Origin: Bacteroidota bacterium
GTDB taxonomy: Bacteria > Bacteroidota > Bacteroidia > Bacteroidales > DTGW01
Direction: 5' to 3'
NCBI GenBank assembly: GCA_029550865.1
Contig: JAKPGM010000026.1
Coordinates: forward strand, 1-64,000
DNA length: 64,000 nt
Each line of letters begins with the position of its first letter. The first letter of the stretch is position 1. The notes under the pieces are model-generated. The model did not search any database. It saw nothing but the letters and a program-made list of their open reading frames with translations, and was not told the origin of the DNA. Below are positions 31,472-41,325 of the stretch, one piece after another. A program made the translations under genes and the position numbers.

Positions 31472-34222
31472 ATGGCTATGATACGAAAACTTTTTACTAC
31501 CGTAATCCTTGTTCCCTTACTGACATTTTCTTTTTCAAGTTATGGACAAGGCTTTTTAAAAAGAGACAATAAGAAAATTGTCAACGGCAATGGTGAGGAA
31601 ATACTACTCCGAGGCATCGGCATAGGCGGATGGATGCTTCAGGAACCCTACATGCTTAGCATTTCGGCAACCAACCAGAAAGATATCCGAAAAAAAATTG
31701 AAGCGTTAATTGGCAAGGACAACACAGATGCTTTTTATAATGCCTGGCGAACCAATTTTGTACAAAAACGCGATATCGACTCATTGGCCGCATGGGGATT
31801 CAACAGCATCCGGTTGGTCATGCACTACAATTTATTCACGTTACCCATCGAAAAAGAGCCTGTTGCCGGACAACAAACCTGGCTCGAAGAAGGTTTTACG
31901 CTGGTGGACAGTGTACTGGCCTGGTGTGCTGCCAATAAGATTTATGTAATTCTCGACCTGCATGCCGCTCCTGGTGGACAGGGTAAAGATGCTGCCATTT
32001 CGGATTACGACGCTACACTCCCCTCCCTTTGGGAAAGCGAAGCCAATAAAGTAAAAACAATAGCCCTCTGGCGAAAACTGGCTGAACGCTACAAAAACGC
32101 TGAGTGGATTGGCGGATACGATTTAATTAACGAACCCAACTGGGACTTTGAAAATAGTGGTAATCAAAACGGTTGCAATTGTAACCAAAACAAACCCCTG
32201 CTTGACCTCTACAAACGCCTCATCGATACCATTCGTCAGGTAGACACCAATCACCTTATTATTGTCGAAGGCAATTGTTGGGGAAACAATTATAACGGTA
32301 TGGCGTCGATTTTTTCATACGACAATAATTTAGCGGTCAGCTTTCATAAATACTGGAGCTTCAATAATATTGCCAGCATTCAGGGCATCATGAATATCCG
32401 TAACACCTATAATGTACCCATCTGGTGTGGTGAATCGGGAGAGAATTCAAATGTATGGTATACCGAAGCCATCAGGCTACTGGAAAGCAATGATATTGGT
32501 TGGTCGTGGTGGACACTCAAAAAAGTACGTTCATTGTCAGGTACCATGTCTATTGAGCCCGACAATAATTACACCACCTTACTAAACTATTGGAAAAATG
32601 GGGGAACCAAACCTGATACTGCTTTTGCATTCAATACGTTGATGAACCTGGCCGAAAAAGTAAAACTGGAGAATTGCAAAATCAATTATCCGGTATTAGA
32701 CGCCATGTTTCGCCAGGTACAAACTACCGAAACGCGTCGATATGCGGCCAATATAATCCCAGGAACACTCTTTGCAACCAATTTTGATTATGGACGCAAT
32801 GGCTATGCTTACTGGGATACCGATACAGCCAATTACAATGTTAGTACAGGTACTTATACTACATGGAATGCAGGTTATGGTTACCGCAATGATGGCGTAG
32901 ATATTGAAGCCTGCTCCGACAACCCGAAAACAAATGGATATAACGTAGGGTGGACAGCCGACGGGGAATGGCTTAAATTTACTGTAACCATTACTCAGGA
33001 AGGCGGCTATAAAGTAAAAATACGACATGCAGGTAGTGGATGTAAAGTTAAGCTTCAACTCAACGATATTGACATTTCGACAGTGCTAACGCTCCCCTCG
33101 ACGGGAGGCTGGCAGACCTGGAAAACCGATTCGTTTGACAACATCCTGCTGCCCATTGGTGAACACGCTTTAAAACTTTTTATTGTTAAAGGGGGTTCTA
33201 ACCTCAACTATCTTGAATTTGTTTACGAAAAACCCTCTGCAGCCGTCGATTTCAAAATACTTAATGCCGAAACAGACAACTCAGGAAAAAAAGTGGTGGT
33301 AAGTCTCAATAAGCCCCTCCTTACCAATACATTTAATTCTGCCGACTGGGACATTTATGTCAATGCACAGCCAGTCGAAATTGCGGGAGTAAGTATGCTT
33401 AATAGCCAGCAAATTTTGATTGACCTTAATGCCAAAATCCTCTATGGCGATGTAATACAAATATCCTATCATGGCACCCAAATCCAGGGCATCGATTCCA
33501 GTTTTTTACAGAGCATCGACAAGTTGAGTGTTATCAATAATCTGCCGGTAATGTACACGATTCCGGCAAAAATTGAAGCCGAAAATTATTATCAGCAAAG
33601 CGGTTTAACTGCAGAGACCTGTAGCGAAGGAGGTCAAAATATGGGTTATACCAATGCTGGTGATTATCTCGACTACCTGATTATTGTAAAAAAAACCGGG
33701 CAATACACAGCCCAATTCCGCATATCTGCGCAAAACAGCGGAGGGGTCATTGAGTTGCAATTATACGACGACAATAATGTTAAAACAACGCTGGGCACAT
33801 TTAATGTTCCGGCTACAGGGGGCTGGCAAAATTGGAAAACCATCAGTGGTTCCATCCAGTTGAACGAAGGACATTACCGATTGCGTATTTATATTAAGAG
33901 CCCTGAGTTTAACATTAATTGGTTTTCGATTGACGAATACACCAGGATTGCCCAGTTAGACCATTCGCAGTCGATCCAAATTTTTCCCAATCCCTGTAAC
34001 GACAAATTATCTATCGTTTACCCACAGCCTAACGATGAAACCATGCAATTAATCATCCGCAATCTGGAGGGAAAAACCTTTGCTATGCATACGTTCACAA
34101 ACGTGCAACAGGCCGATATTCTAACATTTGATGTATCGTTTCTAAAAGAAGGTATGTATGTAGTAAACTTACGCAACCAAAAAGGAACATGTTATGCCGA
34201 AAAACTTGCCATCATCAGGTAG
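31472..34222 (+). CDS. Secreted glycoside hydrolase family 5 with two CBM6-like domains and T9SS sorting domain
   Basis: 916 aa. Signal peptide (about 1-25, ending SSYGQ). GH5 domain at about 28-390 with LRGIGIGGWMLQEPYML, DLHAAPGGQ, the acid/base Glu221 in LINEPNWDF and the nucleophile Glu321 in WCGESGENS. Two CBM6-like beta-sandwich modules follow. The first is near 430-590 (NVGWTADGEWLKFTV). The second is near 695-820 (MGYTNAGDYLDYLI, IEAENY). A short Ig-like insert lies between them. The last 80 residues are a T9SS type A sorting signal (IQIFPNPCNDKLSI). It is a predicted extracellular endo-beta-glucanase-type enzyme. A -7-like TACCTTTG lies at 31448-31455. Confidence 0.92.
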   Translation: MAMIRKLFTTVILVPLLTFSFSSYGQGFLKRDNKKIVNGNGEEILLRGIGIGGWMLQEPYMLSISATNQKDIRKKIEALIGKDNTDAFYNAWRTNFVQKRDIDSLAAWGFNSIRLVMHYNLFTLPIEKEPVAGQQTWLEEGFTLVDSVLAWCAANKIYVILDLHAAPGGQGKDAAISDYDATLPSLWESEANKVKTIALWRKLAERYKNAEWIGGYDLINEPNWDFENSGNQNGCNCNQNKPLLDLYKRLIDTIRQVDTNHLIIVEGNCWGNNYNGMASIFSYDNNLAVSFHKYWSFNNIASIQGIMNIRNTYNVPIWCGESGENSNVWYTEAIRLLESNDIGWSWWTLKKVRSLSGTMSIEPDNNYTTLLNYWKNGGTKPDTAFAFNTLMNLAEKVKLENCKINYPVLDAMFRQVQTTETRRYAANIIPGTLFATNFDYGRNGYAYWDTDTANYNVSTGTYTTWNAGYGYRNDGVDIEACSDNPKTNGYNVGWTADGEWLKFTVTITQEGGYKVKIRHAGSGCKVKLQLNDIDISTVLTLPSTGGWQTWKTDSFDNILLPIGEHALKLFIVKGGSNLNYLEFVYEKPSAAVDFKILNAETDNSGKKVVVSLNKPLLTNTFNSADWDIYVNAQPVEIAGVSMLNSQQILIDLNAKILYGDVIQISYHGTQIQGIDSSFLQSIDKLSVINNLPVMYTIPAKIEAENYYQQSGLTAETCSEGGQNMGYTNAGDYLDYLIIVKKTGQYTAQFRISAQNSGGVIELQLYDDNNVKTTLGTFNVPATGGWQNWKTISGSIQLNEGHYRLRIYIKSPEFNINWFSIDEYTRIAQLDHSQSIQIFPNPCNDKLSIVYPQPNDETMQLIIRNLEGKTFAMHTFTNVQQADILTFDVSFLKEGMYVVNLRNQKGTCYAEKLAIIR

Positions 34223-34240
34223 GTAAGCATATCCAACCAT

Positions 34241-34277
34241 AAAAAAAGAGAGGTACCGATGGTACCTCTCTTTTTTT
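34241..34277. terminator. Bidirectional intrinsic terminator
   Basis: Perfect 17-bp stem: AAAAAAAGAGAGGTACC (34241-34257) and GGTACCTCTCTTTTTTT (34261-34277), loop GAT. The flanking A- and T-runs make it functional on both strands. It sits 18 bases after the GH5 stop and directly beyond the 3' end of the minus-strand tRNA-Asn. Confidence 0.93.
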
Positions 34278-34278
34278 G

Positions 34279-34352
34279 CTCCCCCTCCAGGACTTGAACC
34301 TGGGACCCTCTGATTAACAGTCAGATGCTCTAACCAGCTGAGCTAAGGAGGA
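34279..34352 (-). tRNA. tRNA-Asn (GTT)
   Basis: Read on the minus strand it folds as a full cloverleaf of 74 nt. The acceptor TCCTCCT pairs with AGGGGGA. The D-arm is GCTC...GAGC. The anticodon stem TCTGA/TCAGA carries loop CTGTTAA, with anticodon GTT. The T-arm has the GGTTCAAGTCC core. The discriminator is G and CCA is not encoded. Confidence 0.97.
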
Positions 34353-34608
34353 ATTTTTTGCGCTGCAAAAATAATGGGATTTTAGAAAAAATCAAAACTC
34401 GATTCATTTTTTTCTAAAAAAATTTCCATGAACATTCACCTTACCCCTGGAATAAACTATCAAATAAGGCCATACACAGAATCACCAGGTAATTTTAACC
34501 TCAAAACTATGGCTATTCAAAGAAAACGGTATGCAAAATTTTATTCAACAATGGTTCATCACTACAAATAGCAGCTTCCGTAGCTTTTTTAAATAGTACG
34601 TAAAGATG

Positions 34609-35589
34609 CTAAAATCTTTTCTGCCACAAGTAACGTCTTGCTGTTTCCCCAAATTTCATCGACAGGAACAATTCATGGGAACCAAAGGTAAAACGTTGAA
34701 AGGCATTAAAGTCGTAATCAAAAGCATAACCTATGTAAAGATTTTTCCAGCGGACCCCCATTAAGGCAATAAAGGTTTGTGCAGTACGATAGGAAATACC
34801 TCCCCAATATTTGTTCTGATAATAGATTTTACAGGAAAGTTCGCCCTGCATGATTAAACCTTCGGTAGTCTTAAACAAAAACGAGGGTTCGATTTGTAAA
34901 TCTTTATCCTGTTGAAAACGATAAGCTCCTATAAGATAATATTGCCGTTCGGTTTTGTATTGTCGCATTACGCTACTACCAAATTTAATTTTCGATTGCA
35001 ATAATTCGGTTGCTGAAATTCCTATGTAGTAAGCATAAAATTTATAATAAAAACACCCAATGCTAACATCGGGGATATATAAAGGATTTCCTACCAGATC
35101 CATCAGGGGTTCGGCGTTTCTAAATCCTATTCCCGACTTATCAATTTTATGTTGAGCTACAGAAGCCAGCAAACCAAAAGACAGCTGTGAATTGTGCAAA
35201 GGGATATGATAGGCATACGAAAATGCTGCGCCCGAATTCATAAAATATCCATTGCGATCGGAATACAGGTATCCTCCCAAACCCACCCTACCCTTACGAG
35301 CGGGGATAAATTTGTTTTTTCGGTGGGGACGCGTTACAATTTTGTAACTCCTTTGTAAAAGTCGGGTTTGAAATGAAAAAGAAAAAGTACGAGGTGCATT
35401 CTCAATCCCCAGCCATTGCTGTCGGGTAATAAGGTTAAAAACGGTGAGTCCTTCATACCCAGCCATGGCAGAATTAACGGTAAAACCGTCCATCATGTAA
35501 TGACTGTAAATAGGGGTACTTTGACAAAACAGCTTTGCCTGCGAAAAGATAAAAAAAAACACACTTAGCGCCTGTACAGCAAAACGCAT
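34609..35589 (-). CDS. PorP/SprF-family type IX secretion system membrane protein
   Basis: 326 aa. Signal peptide (about 1-23, ending KLFCQ). The PorP/SprF hallmark begins the mature protein: TPIYSHYMMDGFTVNSAMAGYEG, then TRQQWLGIENAPRTFSFSF. Beta strands and YIGISATELLQSKIKF-type segments follow, and the protein ends near FGSHELFLSMKFG. The family forms outer-membrane barrels associated with T9SS and gliding. Many copies occur per genome, commonly paired with large surface proteins. None is adjacent here, but three T9SS-sorted proteins lie within the window. Its start codon is in a GGCCGGATG context. Confidence 0.9.
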   Translation of the reverse strand: MRFAVQALSVFFFIFSQAKLFCQSTPIYSHYMMDGFTVNSAMAGYEGLTVFNLITRQQWLGIENAPRTFSFSFQTRLLQRSYKIVTRPHRKNKFIPARKGRVGLGGYLYSDRNGYFMNSGAAFSYAYHIPLHNSQLSFGLLASVAQHKIDKSGIGFRNAEPLMDLVGNPLYIPDVSIGCFYYKFYAYYIGISATELLQSKIKFGSSVMRQYKTERQYYLIGAYRFQQDKDLQIEPSFLFKTTEGLIMQGELSCKIYYQNKYWGGISYRTAQTFIALMGVRWKNLYIGYAFDYDFNAFQRFTFGSHELFLSMKFGETARRYLWQKRF

Positions 35590-35753
35590 CCGGCCGGGTA
35601 TTAATTTCAGGCAATAATACGTTAATTATTAGTTTTTTACAAGTAAAACATAATGCAAATACATGCTAAGTCAAAGACTAAAACCATTTTCTCTGAAATT
35701 CAGTAAGCAAACTAATTTCAAGCAAAAAATTTATGCTTGTTGTAAGATAAATT

Positions 35754-35761
35754 TAAATTTG
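35754..35761 (+). promoter_or_regulatory. Candidate -7 box (TAAATTTG)
   Basis: Matches TAnnTTTG, 20 bases before the glycosyltransferase start codon. The -33 region is weak, with only TTATG at a suitable distance. Confidence 0.35.
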
Positions 35762-35781
35762 TACCAGAGAAAACCATTTCC

Positions 35782-37755
35782 ATGAAACTCTCAGTTATCA
35801 TCGTCAACTACAACGTAAAGTATTTTCTGGAACAATGCCTATACTCGGTGCAGCGGGCTATCAAAGACATCGCAGCGGAGGTTCTGGTGGTCGACAACCA
35901 TTCGGTGGATGGTTCGTGTGCCATGGTTAGAGAAAAGTTTCCATGGGTACATTTAATAGCCAACCAGGAAAATGTAGGGTTTTCTCGAGCCAACAATCAA
36001 GCGATACGTATTGCCAGGGGGGAATATGTATTACTCTTAAACCCCGATACCGTTGTTCAGGAAGACACTTTTGTCAAGTGCATTGAATTTATGGATGCAC
36101 ATCCCGAAGGGGGAGCTCTTGGTGTGAAAATGATTGACGGGAAAGGGCATTTTCTGCCCGAGTCGAAGCGCGCCCTGCCTACCCCATGGGTAGCCTTTTA
36201 CAAAATATTTGGTTTGTCCCGACTATTCCCCAAATCTCGAACTTTTGGCCGATATCATCTTACCTACCTCAACCCCGACCAGATTCATGAGGTAGAAATA
36301 CTCTCCGGCGCTTTTATGTTTATCCGCCGCAAGGTTCTGGATGAAATAGGTCTACTGGATGAAACATTCTTCATGTACGGCGAAGACATCGACCTATCCT
36401 ATCGAATTATTCAGGCTGGATACAAAAACTATTACTTCCCCCACACTTCTATCATCCATTACAAAGGCGAAAGCACCAAAAAAGGTAGCTTAAACTATGT
36501 ATTGGTTTTTTATCAGGCCATGATCATTTTTGCGCAAAAACACTTTGCCCACGATGCCAGCTATCGTTATCTGACCTTTTTCATCCGTTTGGCTATATAT
36601 CTGCGAGCTTTGCTGTCGTTGCTCAAACGCATATTCATGGCGTTATTTTTGCCAGTCATGGATATCCTCATCATATTTGCTGGCTATCTTTTCCTGAAGC
36701 CCCTTTCCGAATCAATAAAATTTGAGGAAGGTATTCATTATCCCGATTTTTACCTCACCCTCATTGTACCCAGCTACATTCTTATCTGGTTCCTATCCAT
36801 GCTTTTTGCTGGTGTGTACGACAGGCCTTATCGTCTCGACAAAGTAGTTAAAGGGATTGGCATGGGTACTATCATTATCCTGGCCATTTATGCTCTTTTG
36901 CCTGAAGGTCTGCGATACTCGCGTATGCTAATTGTTTCAGGCGCCCTATGGAGTTTACTGTCGCTTACCCTATTCCGGTACTTGCTCCACATCAGCAGAA
37001 TTAAATCGTTCCAACTTTTTAATGCAAAACGAAAAAAAGTAATCATTGTCGGATCGAAGGAGGAATATGAGCGTATCCGGTACCTGCTTATTCAAACTTC
37101 TGTCAATGTCGATATTGTTGGATTTGTAAGTAACGTAGCTTGTGGCAACCGCGACGAGTTAGGAACCATTGATCAAATAAGCGATATAGTGCAAATTTAT
37201 AGCATCGACGAAATCATTTTTTCGGGCAAGGACATGAGTGCACAACAGATTATTCATCACATGTTGCATCTAAAACCCTCAGGGTTAGAATATAAAATTG
37301 CCCCACCAGAAGGTATGTCGGTTATTGGAAGTAATTCTATCAATACGGCAGGTGATTTATACCTGGTAAACATTAATACTATTCACATGCCTACCTACCG
37401 CAGGTTAAAGCGATTATTCGACATGCTCACCTCCTCTTTATTATTATTGGCTTATCCATTTATTTTTTTATTCTATCGCAACAAAATTCAACTTCTGAAA
37501 AACATCCTGAACGTACTGATAGGTCGACGTACCTGGGTAGGATACTGGGGCTTGCAAACACCCTCCAATGATTCCATCGACCAGCTACCCCCATTAAGAA
37601 AGGGCATCTTAACCCCTGTCGATGGCATTAAAAAGAATGACCTTAGCGACGACATGAAATCCAAACTCAATATTTTCTACGCTAAAGACTATAAATTTGC
37701 CAACGATTTTAACATTTTGCGAAAAGGACTGTTATACATTGACAGAGTTTGTTAA
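35782..37755 (+). CDS. Family 2 glycosyltransferase fused to a reduced sugar-phosphate transferase module
   Basis: 657 aa. An N-terminal GT2 domain (about 1-270) has VIIVNYNVKYFLEQCLYS, VVDNHSVDGS and NVGFSRANNQAI, with the metal site LLNPDTVV and MYGEDIDLSYR. About five membrane segments (about 275-400) follow. A Rossmann/CoA-binding-like domain (about 415-530, VIIVGSKEEYERIRYLL) resembles the N-terminal half of polyprenyl-phosphate sugar transferases. The end keeps RRLKRLFDMLTSSLLLL and WVGYWG ... LPPLRKGILTP, but the catalytic middle of that transferase family seems to be missing. It probably acts at the inner membrane in surface glycan assembly. The E2 gene follows 11 bases later. Confidence 0.85.
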   Translation: MKLSVIIVNYNVKYFLEQCLYSVQRAIKDIAAEVLVVDNHSVDGSCAMVREKFPWVHLIANQENVGFSRANNQAIRIARGEYVLLLNPDTVVQEDTFVKCIEFMDAHPEGGALGVKMIDGKGHFLPESKRALPTPWVAFYKIFGLSRLFPKSRTFGRYHLTYLNPDQIHEVEILSGAFMFIRRKVLDEIGLLDETFFMYGEDIDLSYRIIQAGYKNYYFPHTSIIHYKGESTKKGSLNYVLVFYQAMIIFAQKHFAHDASYRYLTFFIRLAIYLRALLSLLKRIFMALFLPVMDILIIFAGYLFLKPLSESIKFEEGIHYPDFYLTLIVPSYILIWFLSMLFAGVYDRPYRLDKVVKGIGMGTIIILAIYALLPEGLRYSRMLIVSGALWSLLSLTLFRYLLHISRIKSFQLFNAKRKKVIIVGSKEEYERIRYLLIQTSVNVDIVGFVSNVACGNRDELGTIDQISDIVQIYSIDEIIFSGKDMSAQQIIHHMLHLKPSGLEYKIAPPEGMSVIGSNSINTAGDLYLVNINTIHMPTYRRLKRLFDMLTSSLLLLAYPFIFLFYRNKIQLLKNILNVLIGRRTWVGYWGLQTPSNDSIDQLPPLRKGILTPVDGIKKNDLSDDMKSKLNIFYAKDYKFANDFNILRKGLLYIDRVC

Positions 37756-37766
37756 AGTAAAGAATT

Positions 37767-39089
37767 ATGCCATTAAACAAAGTGGTACTGCCAGCCCTCG
37801 GCGAAGGAATTACCGATGCTACCATTATTCGGTGGTTGGTTGAAGAAGGTGACGCCGTATCTGTAGATCAACCACTAGCCGAGATTGCCACCGACAAGGT
37901 CGATTCTGAAGTATATTCTCCCTATGATGGAATTTTAAAGAAAATTATTGCATTACCGGGGGAAGTTCCCAAAGTTGGTGATATAATAGCCTACATTCAG
38001 GTAGGCGCCGAAATGGGTAGCACAGCTCCTGTTGCCCCAGCAGTAGTTGAATCGCAACCAATATCGCAAAAAACTGCAGCACCCAGGAGTACCGTGCAAG
38101 CACCTTCCTCCCCACAGGTTGTTACCGAGGAACCTTTCATTCCACCATTTGTACGAACAGTAATACAACGACTGCAAATCGACGAAAAAGACCTCATACA
38201 ATTCACGGGAAAAAAAGCAGGCCAAACCCTCGATAAAGAAGACATAGAAAAATATGTAGAAGAACAATTACCCTTTGTTGAGAAGAAAAAGCATAAGGTG
38301 AGTACGGCTCTTGCTTCTCCAACAATCGTCCCTGGCGAACCAGCTTTTCCAGTCAACGGCGAAATGAGCACTAGCCCCGAAGATGTTGAAAAAGTTCCCC
38401 TGCCCCGAATACGAAAAAAAATTGCCGAACACATGCTCATTTCGAGCAAGACCATTCCCCATGTAACTTCGTTCATCGAGGTGGATGTAACTCCCCTGGT
38501 CGAATGGCGAGAACAAAAAAAGGATGAGTTCCAACGTAAGTATGGCACCAAACTTACCCTTACACACCTTTTTGTCGAAGCCATCGTTGCTGCCTTAAAG
38601 AAATATCCACAGGTGAATGTCTCGCTCGAAGGCGACACACTTTTAATCAAAAAAAATATCCATATAGGGATGGCCACTGTGCTACCCGATGGGAATCTTA
38701 TTGTACCCGTCATCAAACATGCCGATAAGCTAAATCTTTCTGGCATTGCCCAGGCCGTTAATGATCTATCGGAACGAGCCCGAAACTACAATCTTAAACC
38801 TCACGAAGCCACAGGAAGCACTTTTTCATTTACCAACATTGGCATCTTTGGTTCATTATCTGGAACCCCATTGATTAACGTGCCCGAAGCGGCCATCCTG
38901 GGAATTGGTGCGGTAACCAAAAAACCATGGGCAGTGAAAACTACCGAAGGCTATGCCCTTGGCCTTCGCGACATCATCATGCTTTCGCTTGCATACGACC
39001 ATCGCATCATCGATGGAAGCCTTGGAGGACTGTTCCTGAAGTTTCTTAAAGATTACCTGGAAGCCTTTGATGCTTCGCGACCCATTTAA
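37767..39089 (+). CDS. Dihydrolipoamide acyltransferase (2-oxo acid dehydrogenase E2)
   Basis: 440 aa. The N-terminal lipoyl domain (about 2-77) has the lipoylated Lys44 in EIATDKVDSEVYSP. A Pro/Ala/Ser-rich linker follows. The peripheral-subunit-binding domain (about 122-160) is FIPPFVRTVIQRLQIDEKDL. The catalytic acyltransferase core (about 205-440) has KKIAEHMLISSKTIPHVTSF and the active site YDHRIIDGSLGG. It could be the E2 of a branched-chain or pyruvate dehydrogenase complex. The sequence alone does not decide, and no E1 or E3 gene is nearby. It follows the glycosyltransferase by 11 bases, so it may share its transcript. Confidence 0.93.
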   Translation: MPLNKVVLPALGEGITDATIIRWLVEEGDAVSVDQPLAEIATDKVDSEVYSPYDGILKKIIALPGEVPKVGDIIAYIQVGAEMGSTAPVAPAVVESQPISQKTAAPRSTVQAPSSPQVVTEEPFIPPFVRTVIQRLQIDEKDLIQFTGKKAGQTLDKEDIEKYVEEQLPFVEKKKHKVSTALASPTIVPGEPAFPVNGEMSTSPEDVEKVPLPRIRKKIAEHMLISSKTIPHVTSFIEVDVTPLVEWREQKKDEFQRKYGTKLTLTHLFVEAIVAALKKYPQVNVSLEGDTLLIKKNIHIGMATVLPDGNLIVPVIKHADKLNLSGIAQAVNDLSERARNYNLKPHEATGSTFSFTNIGIFGSLSGTPLINVPEAAILGIGAVTKKPWAVKTTEGYALGLRDIIMLSLAYDHRIIDGSLGGLFLKFLKDYLEAFDASRPI

Positions 39090-39186
39090 CAAAAATAGTT
39101 GTATCATCCAATAGAGGCTTCCCCAAAGATTTTTATTACCTAAAAGGGTAGGTCACTATTTTCCAGCCTTACCTAAGCAAGGATAC

Positions 39187-39218
39187 TTGGATTTTAGTAA
39201 AAAAGATTTATATCTTTG
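39187..39218 (+). promoter_or_regulatory. Bacteroidota-type promoter of the S9 peptidase gene
   Basis: -33 box TTGG at 39187-39190 and -7 box TATCTTTG at 39211-39218, separated by 20 bases. This fits the TTG/TAnnTTTG pattern. It lies about 20 bases before the start codon. Confidence 0.6.
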
Positions 39219-39238
39219 ACTTTTATAACATCACAATC

Positions 39239-41323
39239 ATGAAAAACTACATTCGCTTTGTTGTACCAGCTTTGTTTATGCTGATATTTTCGTGCAAGCA
39301 ACAATCGCAGGATTATTTTTTTGACCAGCCATTAACCGAACAAGAAAAACAAGCGCAACGTTTAACGCCAGAAATATTGTGGAAATTTGGCCGAATTACC
39401 GAAGCTGAGCTTTCGCCCGATGGTAAAGAGATTGCCTTTATTGTAAAGCGATACGACTTAAAGAGGAACAAAGGCAATGCCGAGATTTTTGTGATATCCA
39501 CAAGCGGTGGAGAGCCTGAGCAACTTACTTTTACTGTAGAATCGGAATCATCGATACATTGGACGCCCGATGGGAAAAGGATAGGTTACCTGGCATTAGC
39601 CGCCAATGGAACCAGCCAAATTTGGGAAATCGACCGTCACAGCAAGAAAGTTAAACAAATTAGCCGAGTAGAGGGCGATATAGAAATTTTTGCATACTCC
39701 CCTGCAGGTACCCATGTGTACTATACCATGCGTGTAAAAACCGATAGCTCGGCACAGGACCGCAATCCCGATCTCCCATTATCTACAGGTCGGGTATACA
39801 CCGACCTGATGTACCGGCACTGGGATAGCTGGTGGGACTACCGCAACAGCCATTTATTTGTGGCCACATACAACGGAAACGCCCTTACGACAACAAAGGA
39901 CATTAACGCTGGCGAGCCTTACAATACGCCTTTAGCCCCTTTCTACGAACCTTCGGAAATAAGCTGGTCGGCCGATGGGAAAAAGATAGCCTATACCAGT
40001 CGCAAGCTCAAAGGCAAAGCCGAAGCGCTCAGTACTAATTCCGACATTTATCTATATGATCTTGAAACCCAGCAAACCACCAATCTTTCGGAAGGGATGA
40101 CCGGGTACGATCGCAATCCTGTCTTCTCACCCAACGGTAAAATGATATGCTGGACCAGCATGGCAACGCCTGGGTACGAGTCGGACAAAGACAGGCTAAT
40201 GCTTTATAATTTCGAAACACAAACATATACCGACCTTACAAAGGATTTCGACCAGAGTGTTTCGCAACTGGTATGGAGCGACGATAGTCGTTACATATAC
40301 TTCATCAGTGGCATTCATGCCACCTATCAGGTTTACAGGATTGACGTGCAAACCCAACAAATTACGCAGCTTACCAATGGCTGGCACGACTATACCTGGC
40401 TGGCACGTAAAGGCGACATCATGGTGGGACAAAAAATGTCGATGCGTATGGCAACAGAAATCTACCGTGTAGGGGACGATGGCAAAGAAACTCAGCTTAC
40501 CTATGTCAATCAGAATATCTACGACGTCATCCGCATGGGAGAAGTAAAGGAAAGATGGGTAACAACCACCGACAATAAACGTATGCTGGTGTGGCTGATC
40601 CTTCCCCCCAATTTTGATTCTACCCGTAAATATCCAGCCATATTGTATTGCCAGGGAGGGCCACAAAGTGCTGTTAGTCAATTTTTCTCGTACCGATGGA
40701 ATTTTCAGCTTATGGCAGCTAACGATTATGTAGTGATTGCACCCAATCGACGTGGATTGCCAACCTTTGGCCAGGCCTGGAACGATCAAATAGCCCAAGA
40801 CTACGGCGGTCAAAACATGAAGGACTATTTGAGTGCCGTCGATGAAATAAGTAAAGAACCCTTTATCGATAAAGAACATATCGGTGCCGTTGGTGCCAGC
40901 TATGGTGGTTATTCGGTATTCTATCTGGCAGGCCATCATCAAAAGCGATTCAAAGCGTTCATTGCTCACTGTGGTATGTTTAATTTCGAAAGTGAATTCG
41001 GAGCTACCGACGAATATTTCTTCGAATACCACGATATAGGCGGGCCATACTGGGAAAAACCTAAACCCCGTAGCTACAATTTTTCCCCCCATCTTTATGT
41101 CGATAAATGGGATACCCCCATCCTTATCATTTCAGGCGAAAAGGATTTCAGAATACCCTACACCGAAAGTCTACAAGCATTTAATGCCGCACAGTTGCGA
41201 GGAATACCCAGCAAGCTATTGATATTTCCTGACGAAAATCACTGGGTACTGAAACCACAAAATAGTGTATTGTGGCAAAGGGAATTCTTTGGCTGGCTTG
41301 ACCAATGGCTTAAAAAAAAGTAA
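39239..41323 (+). CDS. S9-family prolyl oligopeptidase-type peptidase (lipoprotein)
   Basis: 694 aa. A lipoprotein signal (LFMLIFSCKQQ, Cys about residue 20) is followed by a seven-bladed beta-propeller-like region (about 40-430) with repeated WDxxG/SxDGKxI motifs such as LSPDGKEIAFI, WTPDGKRIGYL and WSADGKKIAYT. The C-terminal alpha/beta hydrolase holds Ser554 in GASYGGYS, the Asp in ISGEKDFRIPY and the His in PDENHW. It probably trims oligopeptides in the periplasm or at the outer membrane (DPP-type or acylaminoacyl peptidase type). A membrane protein gene follows 2 bases later. Confidence 0.93.
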   Translation: MKNYIRFVVPALFMLIFSCKQQSQDYFFDQPLTEQEKQAQRLTPEILWKFGRITEAELSPDGKEIAFIVKRYDLKRNKGNAEIFVISTSGGEPEQLTFTVESESSIHWTPDGKRIGYLALAANGTSQIWEIDRHSKKVKQISRVEGDIEIFAYSPAGTHVYYTMRVKTDSSAQDRNPDLPLSTGRVYTDLMYRHWDSWWDYRNSHLFVATYNGNALTTTKDINAGEPYNTPLAPFYEPSEISWSADGKKIAYTSRKLKGKAEALSTNSDIYLYDLETQQTTNLSEGMTGYDRNPVFSPNGKMICWTSMATPGYESDKDRLMLYNFETQTYTDLTKDFDQSVSQLVWSDDSRYIYFISGIHATYQVYRIDVQTQQITQLTNGWHDYTWLARKGDIMVGQKMSMRMATEIYRVGDDGKETQLTYVNQNIYDVIRMGEVKERWVTTTDNKRMLVWLILPPNFDSTRKYPAILYCQGGPQSAVSQFFSYRWNFQLMAANDYVVIAPNRRGLPTFGQAWNDQIAQDYGGQNMKDYLSAVDEISKEPFIDKEHIGAVGASYGGYSVFYLAGHHQKRFKAFIAHCGMFNFESEFGATDEYFFEYHDIGGPYWEKPKPRSYNFSPHLYVDKWDTPILIISGEKDFRIPYTESLQAFNAAQLRGIPSKLLIFPDENHWVLKPQNSVLWQREFFGWLDQWLKKK

Positions 41324-41325
41324 CA

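Noticed and set aside
37997-38746. 249-codon frame antisense to the E2 gene.
   Set aside because: It covers the lipoyl/linker and core of an unambiguous E2 gene, is Ser/Thr/Cys-rich and has no recognisable domain.
40196-41092. 298-codon frame antisense to the S9 peptidase.
   Set aside because: It lies wholly inside a well-supported peptidase gene and shows no protein motif. It is a shadow caused by codon composition.
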